Assembly: GCF_002836505.1 (NCBI RefSeq)
Contig: NZ_PJBF01000056.1
Span: 1-64,000, forward strand
DNA from: Psychrobacter sp. Choline-02u-9
GTDB lineage: Bacteria > Pseudomonadota > Gammaproteobacteria > Pseudomonadales > Moraxellaceae
Reading direction: 5' to 3'
Length of the DNA stretch: 64,000 nt
Position numbers and translations under genes: made by a program. Every line of letters starts with the position of its first letter. Position 1 is the stretch's first letter. Shown here one piece after another: positions 8,820 through 18,137 of the stretch. The notes beneath the pieces were generated by a model. That model did no database searches. It saw only the letters and a list, made by a program, of their open reading frames with translations, and was not told the origin of the DNA.

Positions 8820-9902
8820 TTAAGCTTGTTTTTTACGCCACTCAAGTAAATCAGCGACATCTTGATGAATACCAGCCTTTAACGCATCTAAGCCTTCATA
8901 ACGGCGCTCACCATGCAAAAAGTGTAAGAAGCGTACTTGCAAATTCAATCCATATAAATCAGCTTGCAGTTCTGGGAAATGGACTTCTAAGCGCCAATCA
9001 CTGCCTTTATTCACCGAAGGTCTGATACCGACACTGGCGGTTCCAAACAAACTATGTGCTCGCAGCCCTGCAATACCTATCTTGTCGTCAGTTGCATGCT
9101 TGCTCAAACCATTCGCTATGACATTTCCATCGTCGTCTAGGCTGACCACATCGACTGCAAAGATACCGTGCAAAGCCGGTTTTATTCGCTGCAAATCGAT
9201 ATTGGCGGTAGGGAAGTTCATAGTACGACCTATCTGATCGCCACGGACGACGGTTCCTGTGATGGCATAGTCACGACCAAGTAACCTGTTTGCCGCTTGA
9301 ATGTCGCCTGCCAATAATAAATCACGAACGCGAGTAGAGCTGATACGTGCAGCGTCGTTATCGATAATATCGATACTGCCGCTATCAATGCGATCGTTAT
9401 TAGTATGACCATCAGTGACCGTATGCAGGTTAGTCACATCCAAACCATAATCACGCAAAAACTGACTGTCGCCAGTACGGTCATGGCCGAAGCGAAAGTC
9501 ATCGCCCAGCACCAACGCTTTTACGTTCAAACGCTTGGCTAATATATCGGCAAATGCTTGTGCTGATAGCGAGCGAAATTCTGTATCAAAACCTGCTACG
9601 ATCAATGTTTCAACACCATATTCTGCCAGCAGTGCTTGCTTCTCTGCCAGATTGGTCAGGCGTGCAGGCGCTTTAGCAGGTGCAAAAAACTCGCGTGGCT
9701 GCGGCTCAAATATCATGACCGCCGCACCCAAATTTTGGGTATGTGCAATCTCACGAACTTGGGCTAGCATGGCTTGGTGACCAAGGTGCACACCGTCGAA
9801 ATTGCCGATAGTGAGCACGCAAGATGCCAACTCTACTGGGACAGTGTCCGTAGATGAAGAATGTGGCGACGAAATCAGTTGCTCAAGAAAATAGGTTTTC
9901 AT
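8820..9902 (-). CDS. ribF: Bifunctional riboflavin kinase / FMN adenylyltransferase
   Basis: Makes FMN from riboflavin and FAD from FMN. The N-terminal nucleotidyltransferase domain has GNFDGVHLGH (about residues 33-42), VLGDDFRFG and ISSTRVR. The C-terminal flavokinase domain starts near GRDYAITGTVVRGD and contains NFPTANI and the catalytic Glu of EVHFPE. At 360 aa it is some 40-50 residues longer than the usual 310-320. The surplus comes mostly from a hydrophilic N-terminal stretch (residues 9-28) and an Asn/Asp-rich insert before ISSTRVR (about 165-185). ribF is often next to murJ and ileS; here murJ is 1.6 kb away on the same strand, separated by two genes. Confidence 0.95.
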   Translation of the reverse strand: MKTYFLEQLISSPHSSSTDTVPVELASCVLTIGNFDGVHLGHQAMLAQVREIAHTQNLGAAVMIFEPQPREFFAPAKAPARLTNLAEKQALLAEYGVETLIVAGFDTEFRSLSAQAFADILAKRLNVKALVLGDDFRFGHDRTGDSQFLRDYGLDVTNLHTVTDGHTNNDRIDSGSIDIIDNDAARISSTRVRDLLLAGDIQAANRLLGRDYAITGTVVRGDQIGRTMNFPTANIDLQRIKPALHGIFAVDVVSLDDDGNVIANGLSKHATDDKIGIAGLRAHSLFGTASVGIRPSVNKGSDWRLEVHFPELQADLYGLNLQVRFLHFLHGERRYEGLDALKAGIHQDVADLLEWRKKQA

Positions 9903-10117
9903 AAGTTTTCAGCTATGATGAGACCAAATAAAAAACGAAAAAACACATCTATGCTTAAAATTGATGTGTCTAAAACCAGCCATTATAAAGTAAAATAGCC
10001 ACACTAACATCCTATAGTCTACGTGTAATGCAAGTATGGCACGTAGGGTAGCTATTCTTTATTGCCAATGATGCTAATAGTAATCCTAACAACAATCTCG
10101 ACAACGATGGAGATCTT

Positions 10118-10738
10118 ATGTCTGCTGCTGCCTTGAATACCATACCAACCGACCTATCGACATATCAGCTTACCGATCAGTTCGTTGTGCAGCGTGCAAG
10201 TAAAGAAGATTTAGCAGAAGTCTTAGCCATTTATAATCAAAGCATACCGGGCAAACAAGCAACAGCCAATCTTGCATTGGTTACGCTAGAGGAGCGTGCC
10301 GCTTGGTTTGAAGAGCATTTGGATAGCGCAACCAGACCGATATATGTAGTCAAAGCACTATCATCAGATGATGTAGATCAAACAAAGGCACCGATAGTCG
10401 CATGGGGCAGCTTTAGCGATTTGTACGCACGTACGGCCTATCACATCAGTACCGAGATTAGCATCTATCTAAATCAAGATTATCAAGGCAAAGGGTTAGG
10501 CAGTTTGCTGACCCGTTGGATGTTGACGCAAGCACCAAGCCTAGGTATTCGAAATATCATCGCCCTTGTCTTTGCTCATAACCATCCAAGCTTAGGATTG
10601 TTCCGTAAGCTTAGCTTTGAACAATGGGGTTATATGCCCGAAGTTTGCGATATGGAAGGGTTTATCGCTGATGTTGTGATGCTTGGCAAAGCAGTCACGT
10701 CAGACGATATTTTAGATAAAGCACCTGAAACAATTTAA
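10118..10738 (+). CDS. GNAT family N-acetyltransferase (PAT-like)
   Basis: A 206-aa acetyl-CoA-dependent transferase. The core looks like the phosphinothricin/YncA subgroup: an early LAEVLAIYNQSIPGKQAT block, WGSFSDLY, the acetyl-CoA P-loop in YQGKGLGSLLTRW (about residues 125-137), then IIALVFAHNHPSLGLFRKLSFEQWG, which is typical of this subgroup. The substrate is not predictable; amino-acid or amino-acid-analogue amines are usual. A GGAG 6 nt before the ATG is a good ribosome site. An inverted repeat CTACGTG (10019-10025)/CACGTAG (10040-10046) lies about 70 nt upstream and may be regulatory. It converges on the lipoprotein gene with only 11 bp between them. Confidence 0.85.
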   Translation: MSAAALNTIPTDLSTYQLTDQFVVQRASKEDLAEVLAIYNQSIPGKQATANLALVTLEERAAWFEEHLDSATRPIYVVKALSSDDVDQTKAPIVAWGSFSDLYARTAYHISTEISIYLNQDYQGKGLGSLLTRWMLTQAPSLGIRNIIALVFAHNHPSLGLFRKLSFEQWGYMPEVCDMEGFIADVVMLGKAVTSDDILDKAPETI

Positions 10739-10749
10739 CTTAAAACGCT

Positions 10750-11373
10750 CTAACCTAAAATCTTCCATTGACCTTCTATCTTCTGTAGCTGGTAGGTCAG
10801 TGGTGCAGGTTCGCTCTGTCTTTTTAGCATCAGCTCGCCAGTAATGGTGGCACGAGTTTTGTCATCATTGTATTTGGTATCAGTAATCGTAACGCCATCC
10901 ACCGTTTGCTGAAACGCAGACTGAGTATTGGCAAGCTCTTCTTCGAAGTTTGCCATATCGACTTGGTAATATGACGCCGCATCTTTCACGTCACCGTAAT
11001 ATAAGCTGTTTAGGGCTTGCTTGACAGTATCTTCTGGCGTACCGGCTTGAGTCGGATTAGTCACTAGGCTTTTCTGTTTGGTCGCATCGGTGACTGGATT
11101 AATGTTATCACTATCAATTGCTGTCTTATTTTCAGCGCTATCTGTAATTTCGCCTGTTTCGCTAGCACTTTCAGCAATCTCTGCTTGGTCAGTCGTATCA
11201 TTGTCCAATGAAACGTCTTCCGAGGTATCAACAGTCGCTGCCACATCTTCATTATCGGTAGCAGTTTCAGCCGACTCATTATTGCTACAGCCGCTAATAA
11301 GTAATCCAGTGCTTAGTACACCAGTTGCTAGCAAAATTGGTAAGCGCTGAAAGATTGGCTGTTTCGTTGTCAT
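10750..11373 (-). CDS. Acidic lipoprotein with DUF4878-like C-terminal domain
   Basis: A 207-aa lipoprotein: a basic N-terminus, a hydrophobic segment, then lipobox LLISGC, with the lipidated Cys near residue 29 and Ser+Asn following. A long Asp/Glu/Thr/Ser linker (about 30-105) leads to a C-terminal domain of about 95 residues. That domain begins DTVKQALNSLYYGDVKDA and ends in KIEGQWKILG, the pattern of DUF4878/NTF2-like folds. Start at the ATG at 11373 is preferred over the TTG four codons upstream because TTGAGG then acts as its ribosome site. Probably an envelope protein of unknown role; homology is tentative. Confidence 0.7.
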   Translation of the reverse strand: MTTKQPIFQRLPILLATGVLSTGLLISGCSNNESAETATDNEDVAATVDTSEDVSLDNDTTDQAEIAESASETGEITDSAENKTAIDSDNINPVTDATKQKSLVTNPTQAGTPEDTVKQALNSLYYGDVKDAASYYQVDMANFEEELANTQSAFQQTVDGVTITDTKYNDDKTRATITGELMLKRQSEPAPLTYQLQKIEGQWKILG

Positions 11374-11451
11374 ATCAAACCTCAAATGTCATTTATTCAT
11401 TAATGATCTATTATGACAATTATCAGCAGCGAGCATTGTCATTTCTCATAA

Positions 11452-11478
11452 CAGGCTTGTTTTGGTTTCGTAAGCCTG
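11452..11478 (-). terminator. Possible terminator downstream of murJ
   Basis: CAGGCTT (11452-11458)/AAGCCTG (11472-11478) forms a 7-bp stem 24 nt past the murJ stop. Only a weak T-rich tail follows on the minus strand. Confidence 0.35.
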
Positions 11479-11502
11479 CCATGAGTTTGCTTATACTTTA
11501 TC

Positions 11503-13053
11503 CTAGCCGTGCTTTAGCTGACGCGGACGGAACCCAGTTGCTAGCAATACAACACCGTAAACCAGCGCTCCGATGGCACACATAATGATCAGTGCGACGA
11601 TACGTTGCCACTGAGCCTCATCGGTAGGAAAGTAAGGCAGCATAAAATAAAGCACGCCAATCATAGAGCCAGTCGAGATAGCAAATTGCGTAAATAGCTT
11701 TTTCCAATGTGGACCGAAACGGAAAATATCACGCTTATGTAAGAAGTAATATAGCAAGCCTGCGTTTACAAAAGCAGCGCCAGTCGTAGCCAATGCCAGA
11801 CCACCATGTAGTGGTATCTCTAAAAAGTAAAATATCCCGATAAAAATAACACTAAAAATCATATTAGCGATGACAGAAATGATGCCGATTTTTACAGGGG
11901 TTCTGGTGTCTTGACGCGCAAAAAATGCAGGGGCAAAAATCTTAATGAGCATAAATCCTAAGATACCACCTGCCATACTACGTAAGGCCAGTGAACTCAT
12001 TTGGGCATCACGTAAGGTAAACTCACCGCGTAAAAATAGTGCTTGCATCAATACATCTGCCAGTACAAATAAGGCAGCCGAGGCAGGCACACCGACCAAG
12101 ATGATAAGACGTGCTGCCCAGTCGATGGTCTTTTTGAAACTGACATCGTCCTTTTGAGCTTCGCTTTTTGATAGGCTTGGTAATATGACGGTACCAATTG
12201 CCACACCAATCAGACCTAATGGTAGCTCGCTCATACGTTCAGCTGCATAGAGCCAAGAGACGGAACCGCCAATCATTAACGAGGCAAAGATGGTGTTTAA
12301 TAGTAAATTAATCTGAGTAACAGAAACACCAAAGATAGCAGGTAACATCAACTTTAAAATCCGACGAACACCTTCGTGCTGAAAATCAATCTTTGGTGCG
12401 ACAAGCAGCTTTTGTTGCCAGAGCTGCGGCAGTTGAATCAAAAACTGTAGCAAACCTGCGATAGCAACGGCATAGCCAAGCGCCATGATGGGTGTATCAA
12501 ACATTGGCGCAAAAATCAGAGCACCACCAATCATACACAGGTTCAATAACACGGGCGCAAAGGCGGGTGCGGCAAAACGACCGTAGCTTTGTAGAATACC
12601 ACTCGCAAAGGCTGTCATAGAGATGAATAGCAAATACGGAAAGGTAAGACGCAGTAATTCAGCAGTGATGGCAAACTTGTTGGGTTGATCGGCAAATCCA
12701 GGGGCAAACAATGTCACCACCCAAGGTGCGATTAAGATGACCACCACCGTAAGCATCGATAACACTAGCAATAATGCACCCGAGGTTCGACTGACCAAAA
12801 TCTGCACTTGTTGCAAGCTGTACTTTTCTTTGTATTCGGACAGTACCGGCACGAAAGCTTGGCTAAACGCACCTTCTGCAAACAGTCGTCGTAAGAAGTT
12901 TGGGATTTTGAAGGCGACTAAAAAGGCATCCATCAAACCACCTGCACCAAAAACCCCTAGCAATACAACATCACGTACCAAACCTAAAATACGCGATAAC
13001 ATGGTCATACTGCTGACCACCATGGTTGAACGAAATAACCGACTTTTTGCCAT
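11503..13053 (-). CDS. murJ: Lipid II flippase MurJ
   Basis: Essential MOP-superfamily flippase that moves lipid II across the inner membrane for peptidoglycan synthesis. The 516-aa product has about 14 hydrophobic helices. Its conserved N-terminus reads LSRILGLVRDVVLLGVFGAG, then MDAFLVAFKIPNFLRRLFAEGAFSQAF across residues 40-66, containing Arg and Glu residues known to matter in MurJ. The ATG at 13053 has ATAGGTTCTC upstream. It lies 112 bp after ampD on the same strand, so the two probably form one unit linking peptidoglycan precursor export and recycling. Confidence 0.96.
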   Translation of the reverse strand: MAKSRLFRSTMVVSSMTMLSRILGLVRDVVLLGVFGAGGLMDAFLVAFKIPNFLRRLFAEGAFSQAFVPVLSEYKEKYSLQQVQILVSRTSGALLLVLSMLTVVVILIAPWVVTLFAPGFADQPNKFAITAELLRLTFPYLLFISMTAFASGILQSYGRFAAPAFAPVLLNLCMIGGALIFAPMFDTPIMALGYAVAIAGLLQFLIQLPQLWQQKLLVAPKIDFQHEGVRRILKLMLPAIFGVSVTQINLLLNTIFASLMIGGSVSWLYAAERMSELPLGLIGVAIGTVILPSLSKSEAQKDDVSFKKTIDWAARLIILVGVPASAALFVLADVLMQALFLRGEFTLRDAQMSSLALRSMAGGILGFMLIKIFAPAFFARQDTRTPVKIGIISVIANMIFSVIFIGIFYFLEIPLHGGLALATTGAAFVNAGLLYYFLHKRDIFRFGPHWKKLFTQFAISTGSMIGVLYFMLPYFPTDEAQWQRIVALIIMCAIGALVYGVVLLATGFRPRQLKHG

Positions 13054-13165
13054 GAGAACCTATCTTGCTAAGTTGTATATTGAGTTATGTGCCGATGTGA
13101 TATGGATGAAAAACTGACGAATTATATCACTTTCACCATTGAGATAAATGGATTGAGTGTGGAAA

Positions 13166-13795
13166 TCACTTATGTGACGGTGCATCGTTTTTCATTGCAT
13201 CAGTAACTAACTGGCGCAACCTTGCCCATTCAAAATAATCACCAGGGTCAGTCTTACGCCCAGGCGCGATATCGCTATGGCCTGTCAAGTGGCGGCGTGT
13301 TTTGGGGTAGGCCTTATAAATGGCGGCAATTACTTTGGCTAGCTGCTCATATTGAGCAGAGGTGAAGGACACAAAATCCGACCCTTCGAGCTCGATGCCA
13401 ATGCTATAATCATTACATTCAGGTCGACCCAAGTAGCTAGACCGCCCAGCATGCCACGCCCGTTCGTTGAAATTGACGAACTGAGTGATAGCGCCATCAC
13501 GTTCGATAAATAAATGCGCTGATACTTCTGCACCTTTAATTGTTTGAAAGTAAGGATGAGCATCCCAGTCTAATTGATTGGTAAATAATGCTTTCACGTA
13601 ATGCGTACCATTAGTGTCGCAGGCACCAAATTCATTCGGTGGTAGACTAATATTGTGTACGACAATAGCGTCAATACTTAAACCTTTTGGCCTTACATTG
13701 TAATTGGGTGAGGCCAGCCAAATGGCTGCCGATAGTAGACCATCTTTGATAGTCATTGACGACGTAGATGATGAGTTTGGCAATGATGCAGGCAT
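13166..13795 (-). CDS. ampD: 1,6-anhydro-N-acetylmuramyl-L-alanine amidase AmpD
   Basis: Cytosolic zinc amidase of peptidoglycan recycling; it removes the peptide from anhydroMurNAc-peptides and thereby lowers AmpR-type signalling. The 209-aa product carries an amidase_2 domain. The zinc ligands expected for AmpD are visible: the His in VVHNIS (about residue 47), the His in HLTGHSDIAPGRKTDPG and the Asp in the same block. WDAHPYF, VSAHLFIERDG and SIGIELEG are also typical. A good AGAGAG ribosome site precedes the ATG. It sits directly upstream of murJ. The N-terminal 25 residues are Ser-rich and variable; there is no signal peptide, as expected for the cytosolic enzyme. Confidence 0.94.
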   Translation of the reverse strand: MPASLPNSSSTSSMTIKDGLLSAAIWLASPNYNVRPKGLSIDAIVVHNISLPPNEFGACDTNGTHYVKALFTNQLDWDAHPYFQTIKGAEVSAHLFIERDGAITQFVNFNERAWHAGRSSYLGRPECNDYSIGIELEGSDFVSFTSAQYEQLAKVIAAIYKAYPKTRRHLTGHSDIAPGRKTDPGDYFEWARLRQLVTDAMKNDAPSHK

Positions 13796-13945
13796 AATGC
13801 TCTCTTTTTATACTAGTATTGATAATGGTGTGATAAAAATCTATCTAAATAGTTAAATGATAGTGGGCGACGTGTATGATTTTCTGACCCAGCAACTTTA
13901 ATAACGCTGATAGCGTATGAATAATAACGTGCGAGATTTTACCTC

Positions 13946-16108
13946 ATGTCTATAAAACTGACGTCCATACCTATCGATTGTACGCTAATGCCCATTGGCC
14001 TGCGAGCACGTCTACCATTGGCTGTAGCAGGGTTGCTGCTCTCGGCTCAAACACAGGCATTTCTACCAACGCCCCTGTCCGTCCTTGAATCAGATGCATT
14101 GTCACCTGACGCATCTAGCATAGCACCTACTAGCACAGCACCTACTTATTCTAATTCAGATGCATTATCCGAGCCGGATAATATTAATAGTGCTGAACCT
14201 AATATTCAAAATAGTACTTTATCTGAATCAAGCTTAAAGACAGAGCAGCTACTATCAACATGGCGGCAGCAAGTAAAAGCAGACAAGTTGGCACAGCATA
14301 CAACATGGCGACGCTTGTTGTATTTTTACGATGATAAAAACAGTGTATTGGGTAAAAAGAAAACAGAGAGTTTGGTTGATGATTCGAGCTTTTTTTTAAG
14401 TAAAAATGGTCAACGAGATTCAGGTGCAGAGTTGGATGCGATGCTCGCAGCACTTGCACAAGAGTTGGCGTCATCATCAGCAACTGATAACGACCAAGCC
14501 AAAACTGATACCAATAATAATTCTGTCTTATGTCGTTTTCCAGCACGAGTGGCATGGTTGACAGAGGTGCTAGCGATCGATGCTGCAAGTCTCTCGTCTG
14601 AGTGTCCTGAGCTAGATGAGTGGATGTCGACATTGGCGCCTGAGCAGCTGTCTATCATGTTTGCGCAGGAGTACTTGGACAATCCGCTCTCTGCATTTGC
14701 TCATACATTACTACGCATTGACTCAAAAGCGAGTATCGCCAATCCAAACCAAATTGATAAGGCTTATGCGCTGAACTATACGGTAGACGGTGATCCAAAC
14801 GACAGTTTTCCAGTCTATGCTACCAAGTCAATGATTGGTAGCTACAACAGCGCTATCGAAATTGACCCATATCCAGAGATGCTAGCGAAATACCTGCAAG
14901 ATGATGAACGTGATACGTGGACATATCAGTTGAGCTTGACACCAGCGGAAGTGCAGCAGATTATGCGTCACGTTTGGGAAACCAAAGCGTTAAAGATGCC
15001 GTATTATTTCACTACGGATAATTGTGCTTCTGAGATTCTGCGTCTCATTGATGTTGTCCGCCCGCAGCAAAATCTATTGAGCCAGCTGTCTTATGCTGTC
15101 GTGCCTTCTGATGTGATTCAGCTATTAAATAATGAGCAGTTGCTGGCAAGTACCACTTATACGCCTGCTGATAATACTTTGCGTCAAGCTCAGCTCAATG
15201 AGAAAAAACAACAGCGCGCGCAGTTGGGCTATCATAATAGCGCCAAACAAACCGTGAATGAAATTAAGTCTGCGCAGCTCAACCCTGTATCGAGCATGTC
15301 AGATGATGGGCAAACACTACTCAAGCGTCAAATCGACGTATCGGATAATAATCCGATAGACAGGCATCCGCTACAGTTGGGCACGATAGGTATAGGGCAG
15401 CGTGGTGACAATGACTATATGGATATTGGGTTTCGAGCGGGATTTCATGATACGCTTGACCACGCTTCAGGGTATCCACAGTTTTTTAATTTAGAAGGGC
15501 TGGCTGCGACATTACGATTGTATGACACAGATGATAATAAGCCCAACCAGCCAGACAGTGTGGTCTTGCAAAACGTCACTTTGATTCGTGGCCGCTCTTT
15601 TAACCCTGTTAATGCTGCCAAAAAAGGCAAGATTTGGGGCGCAAGTGTCGAAGCGACGCGCGTGAATGATGGCTCGCAAGCCGAGGGTCGGGATCATTTA
15701 GTTGGGAGCGTTGGCTATGAAACTGGCTGGTCGTGGGCGTTCGGTACACCTAGTGCTGGTACTGGTGAGATGCCGCCACAGCTATGCTATGCCCTATTAT
15801 CAGGGAAAGGGCAAGCCGGGCGCGGGATTAATAAAGGTTTTCGCGTAGGCGCAGGCGTGAATGCTGGCTGCCGTTATCAGATTAACAATCAGTTACGCGC
15901 GCAGGCTGAATTGCAATTGCCATATTGGTATCATGGCAGCAGTGATGACTCTAACGTTCGCGGTCATTACTGGCAGCCGATCTCAAGCTTAGGTCTGCAA
16001 TACGATATCGATAAAAAACAAGCATTACGCATCAATGCCAACTACGATTGGCAAGATCGCGTCGATGCCAATGACGATGTGCAATTGTCATACAGACGCT
16101 ATTTTTAA
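13946..16108 (+). CDS. DUF4105 (Lnb-like) envelope protein with barrel-like C-terminus
   Basis: A 720-aa exported protein. The signal peptide is residues 15-39 (ending QTQA-F), so translation could also start at the ATG at 13988. A Ser/Thr/Asp-rich linker (40-100) leads to a DUF4105 domain. That domain has LSAFAHTLLRID with His253 and YYFTTDNCASEILRLID with Cys360, the residues this Lnb-type family keeps as a likely His/Cys catalytic pair. The C-terminal third has alternating aromatic strands and ends in Phe, suggesting an outer-membrane beta-barrel. Its substrate is unknown. It is followed after 9 bp by the SDR gene, so the two are co-transcribed. Confidence 0.75.
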   Translation: MSIKLTSIPIDCTLMPIGLRARLPLAVAGLLLSAQTQAFLPTPLSVLESDALSPDASSIAPTSTAPTYSNSDALSEPDNINSAEPNIQNSTLSESSLKTEQLLSTWRQQVKADKLAQHTTWRRLLYFYDDKNSVLGKKKTESLVDDSSFFLSKNGQRDSGAELDAMLAALAQELASSSATDNDQAKTDTNNNSVLCRFPARVAWLTEVLAIDAASLSSECPELDEWMSTLAPEQLSIMFAQEYLDNPLSAFAHTLLRIDSKASIANPNQIDKAYALNYTVDGDPNDSFPVYATKSMIGSYNSAIEIDPYPEMLAKYLQDDERDTWTYQLSLTPAEVQQIMRHVWETKALKMPYYFTTDNCASEILRLIDVVRPQQNLLSQLSYAVVPSDVIQLLNNEQLLASTTYTPADNTLRQAQLNEKKQQRAQLGYHNSAKQTVNEIKSAQLNPVSSMSDDGQTLLKRQIDVSDNNPIDRHPLQLGTIGIGQRGDNDYMDIGFRAGFHDTLDHASGYPQFFNLEGLAATLRLYDTDDNKPNQPDSVVLQNVTLIRGRSFNPVNAAKKGKIWGASVEATRVNDGSQAEGRDHLVGSVGYETGWSWAFGTPSAGTGEMPPQLCYALLSGKGQAGRGINKGFRVGAGVNAGCRYQINNQLRAQAELQLPYWYHGSSDDSNVRGHYWQPISSLGLQYDIDKKQALRINANYDWQDRVDANDDVQLSYRRYF

Positions 16109-16117
16109 GGATATAAA

Positions 16118-16957
16118 ATGAGTACGCAAAATTTACTGATTATCGGACAAGGTGATATTGGCCTACCAGTGACCAATAAACTCGGCCAAGATGGCTATTG
16201 TGTGACTGGGCTGGCTCGTAGTGAGCGCGAATACTATGATTTGGTAGATAGTGCAGATTTTTTGCAGGCTAATGCGTTGACTTTGACTGCTGAGCAGCTA
16301 CAAGCATTTACTCATATTGCGATTATCGTCACCCCTGACGAGTATTCAACCAGCGGTTATCACGACAGTTATCTAGCGATTAGTCAGCATTTGGCAACGC
16401 TTGCGGATAAGCTAACCAGCCTTGTGCGCGTGGTTTTTATTTCCTCAACGGGTATTTACGGGCAGGATAGTGGCGAATGGATTGATGAAGATACTGTGCC
16501 TATTACCCCTGAGCGCGAAGCTTCCAAAGTGATATTGCAAGCAGAACAAGCGCTGCAACAAGGCTTCGGTGATAAAGCCATTATTATTCGCCCCAGTGGT
16601 ATCTACGGTCGCGAGCGCTTAATGCGACTACGTAAGGCTCGTGAGCCAAATAAAGATCCAGTGCCAGCTGAGCATTGGAGCAACCGTATTATGGATCGCG
16701 ACTTGGTCAATATCATCGCCAAAGTGTTGACGATAGAGACACCAAAACCTGTCTATCTAGCGACGGACTATAGACCTGTTACTACGTTTGAACTAGGGGT
16801 TTGGCTTAGTGAGCAGGTTGGCGAGACACCTCCTACTATTGATAATACAAAAACCTCAGTGACAGGAAAACGCTTGCACAGCAACATTCCGTTAGCTTGG
16901 CTTGATTATGCTGATTGGCAGACAGGCTACCGAGATATTTTGAATTATCAAGAGTAA
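16118..16957 (+). CDS. NAD-dependent epimerase/dehydratase-family SDR (YeeZ-like)
   Basis: A 279-aa extended short-chain dehydrogenase. The N-terminal NLLIIGQGDIGLPV is the Rossmann dinucleotide-binding turn (GxGxxG, residues 9-14). VVFISSTGIYG supplies the Ser/Tyr region, and IIRPSGIYG follows at about residue 158. It resembles YeeZ-type NAD(P)-binding proteins whose substrate is not established. AAGGATATAAA is a good ribosome site; the gene begins 9 bp after the DUF4105 gene, so co-transcription is likely. The YxxxK motif of classical epimerases is not clearly present, so catalytic activity is uncertain. Confidence 0.75.
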   Translation: MSTQNLLIIGQGDIGLPVTNKLGQDGYCVTGLARSEREYYDLVDSADFLQANALTLTAEQLQAFTHIAIIVTPDEYSTSGYHDSYLAISQHLATLADKLTSLVRVVFISSTGIYGQDSGEWIDEDTVPITPEREASKVILQAEQALQQGFGDKAIIIRPSGIYGRERLMRLRKAREPNKDPVPAEHWSNRIMDRDLVNIIAKVLTIETPKPVYLATDYRPVTTFELGVWLSEQVGETPPTIDNTKTSVTGKRLHSNIPLAWLDYADWQTGYRDILNYQE

Positions 16958-17037
16958 GCCTTTAGAGCTGAGCCCTAAAGAGTAAAATAGTCCTTGGTAT
17001 AATCGTTCTTATTTATTTTATAGTTTATGGAGATTTC

Positions 17038-18075
17038 ATGTCCCAGCCTTCTACTTCTGATGACCGTTTGTCTCATGCTAATCTGGCAACAGAAGGCGGG
17101 CAGCTGGCAGAAGGTCACGTCCAAAAAAAGGCTGGTCAATCGTCTATGCTAGCTGATTCGCAGCAACCTGCGATCGTACATCCTAACTTTGATCCCAAAC
17201 AATCTCCTCTTGACCCTGCCAGACCATTAAGTGATATTCCTGAGCCTGCTCGTCGCCTAAATGGTCAACTGCGTAGGCTCTACGGTAACTCGACTCGGTT
17301 CTATCAGCCCAATGCAGACAGTTTGTCAAAGTGGTCGCTGATTGCTTCAGAAGCGCTGGCTGAGCATTTATCATTGCTGAATGCGGCACAGCTTATCGAA
17401 TTGCCGGATAGCTTTTATCAGAATCATAGTGAGCAGCCGTTAATATCGACATTATCAGATATGACATTATTAGATATGTCGGATATTCAACAGGCGATTC
17501 GCGCTTATCCAAAACTGAACCGTTATGGGTTTTTGCCTATTGATAACTCTACAGTGACTGAATCAGATAACGATTCAAACAACGATTCAAACAATGACAG
17601 CAAGGCTCAAAATTCTGCATTATTATCTATGCGCGCATTGACCAAACGCTATAATCCTGATGAGCTACTCAACAGTCTGTATGCCGATGATTGGCAAGTG
17701 ATACTACAGCCGCAGCAGTTTGAAACAGGCGAGGGTAGTTTGGCCACGGATATTATGGCATGTAGCGTGGCTGTCCATGCGCTAAAGCAATGTAGTACCC
17801 GTAAGAGTATCAATCATAGTTATAGCGCCGCAGAAATTTGTCAGTATGTGCGTAGCTATTTGCTGAGTCAAATCGTTTGTGAGCCATCGCAGCGCCACGC
17901 ATATCGTCAGATTCGACTATTTGCTGGCCATATTATTGTTGCCGCTTATCATTTGGGCTGGGAGATACAAGTCCGAGCAGATGGACAGAGCTATTTTAAT
18001 ATCTCGTCGCGTAGTGGTTTGCTGACTCGCTATGCCAATATGCAGGATTATGAGATCAATGGTTGGTCAAGCTGA
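17038..18075 (+). CDS. Hypothetical protein (345 aa), upstream of pyrE
   Basis: I do not recognise a family. It is a cytosolic-looking 345-aa protein without signal peptide or membrane segments. The N-terminal 60 residues are low-complexity (Gln/Ser/Pro). A Gln/Leu-rich middle (about 95-150) leads to an Asn/Asp/Ser repeat (NDSN, NDSN, NDSK) encoded by a 12-nt DNA repeat, AACGATTCAAAC twice at 17569-17592, then a degenerate copy. The last 140 residues look globular (Tyr/Ile/Arg-rich). ATG follows GGAGATTTC, a usable ribosome site. pyrE starts 62 bp after its stop and may be co-transcribed. Confidence 0.6.
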   Translation: MSQPSTSDDRLSHANLATEGGQLAEGHVQKKAGQSSMLADSQQPAIVHPNFDPKQSPLDPARPLSDIPEPARRLNGQLRRLYGNSTRFYQPNADSLSKWSLIASEALAEHLSLLNAAQLIELPDSFYQNHSEQPLISTLSDMTLLDMSDIQQAIRAYPKLNRYGFLPIDNSTVTESDNDSNNDSNNDSKAQNSALLSMRALTKRYNPDELLNSLYADDWQVILQPQQFETGEGSLATDIMACSVAVHALKQCSTRKSINHSYSAAEICQYVRSYLLSQIVCEPSQRHAYRQIRLFAGHIIVAAYHLGWEIQVRADGQSYFNISSRSGLLTRYANMQDYEINGWSS

Positions 18076-18137
18076 TCAATAATGCGTACAATAATGCAAA
18101 TTTTTTGCCCCCTCTTTTTGCTGATAGGAATGTCATA

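Noticed and set aside
17569..17604. 12-nt repeat as a phase-variable tract
   Set aside because: The unit is a multiple of three, so changes keep the frame; it only lengthens an Asn/Asp/Ser stretch.
18063..18137. Upstream N-terminal extension of pyrE overlapping the previous gene
   Set aside because: It lacks a ribosome site and family similarity; the ATG at 18138 gives the usual PyrE start and length.
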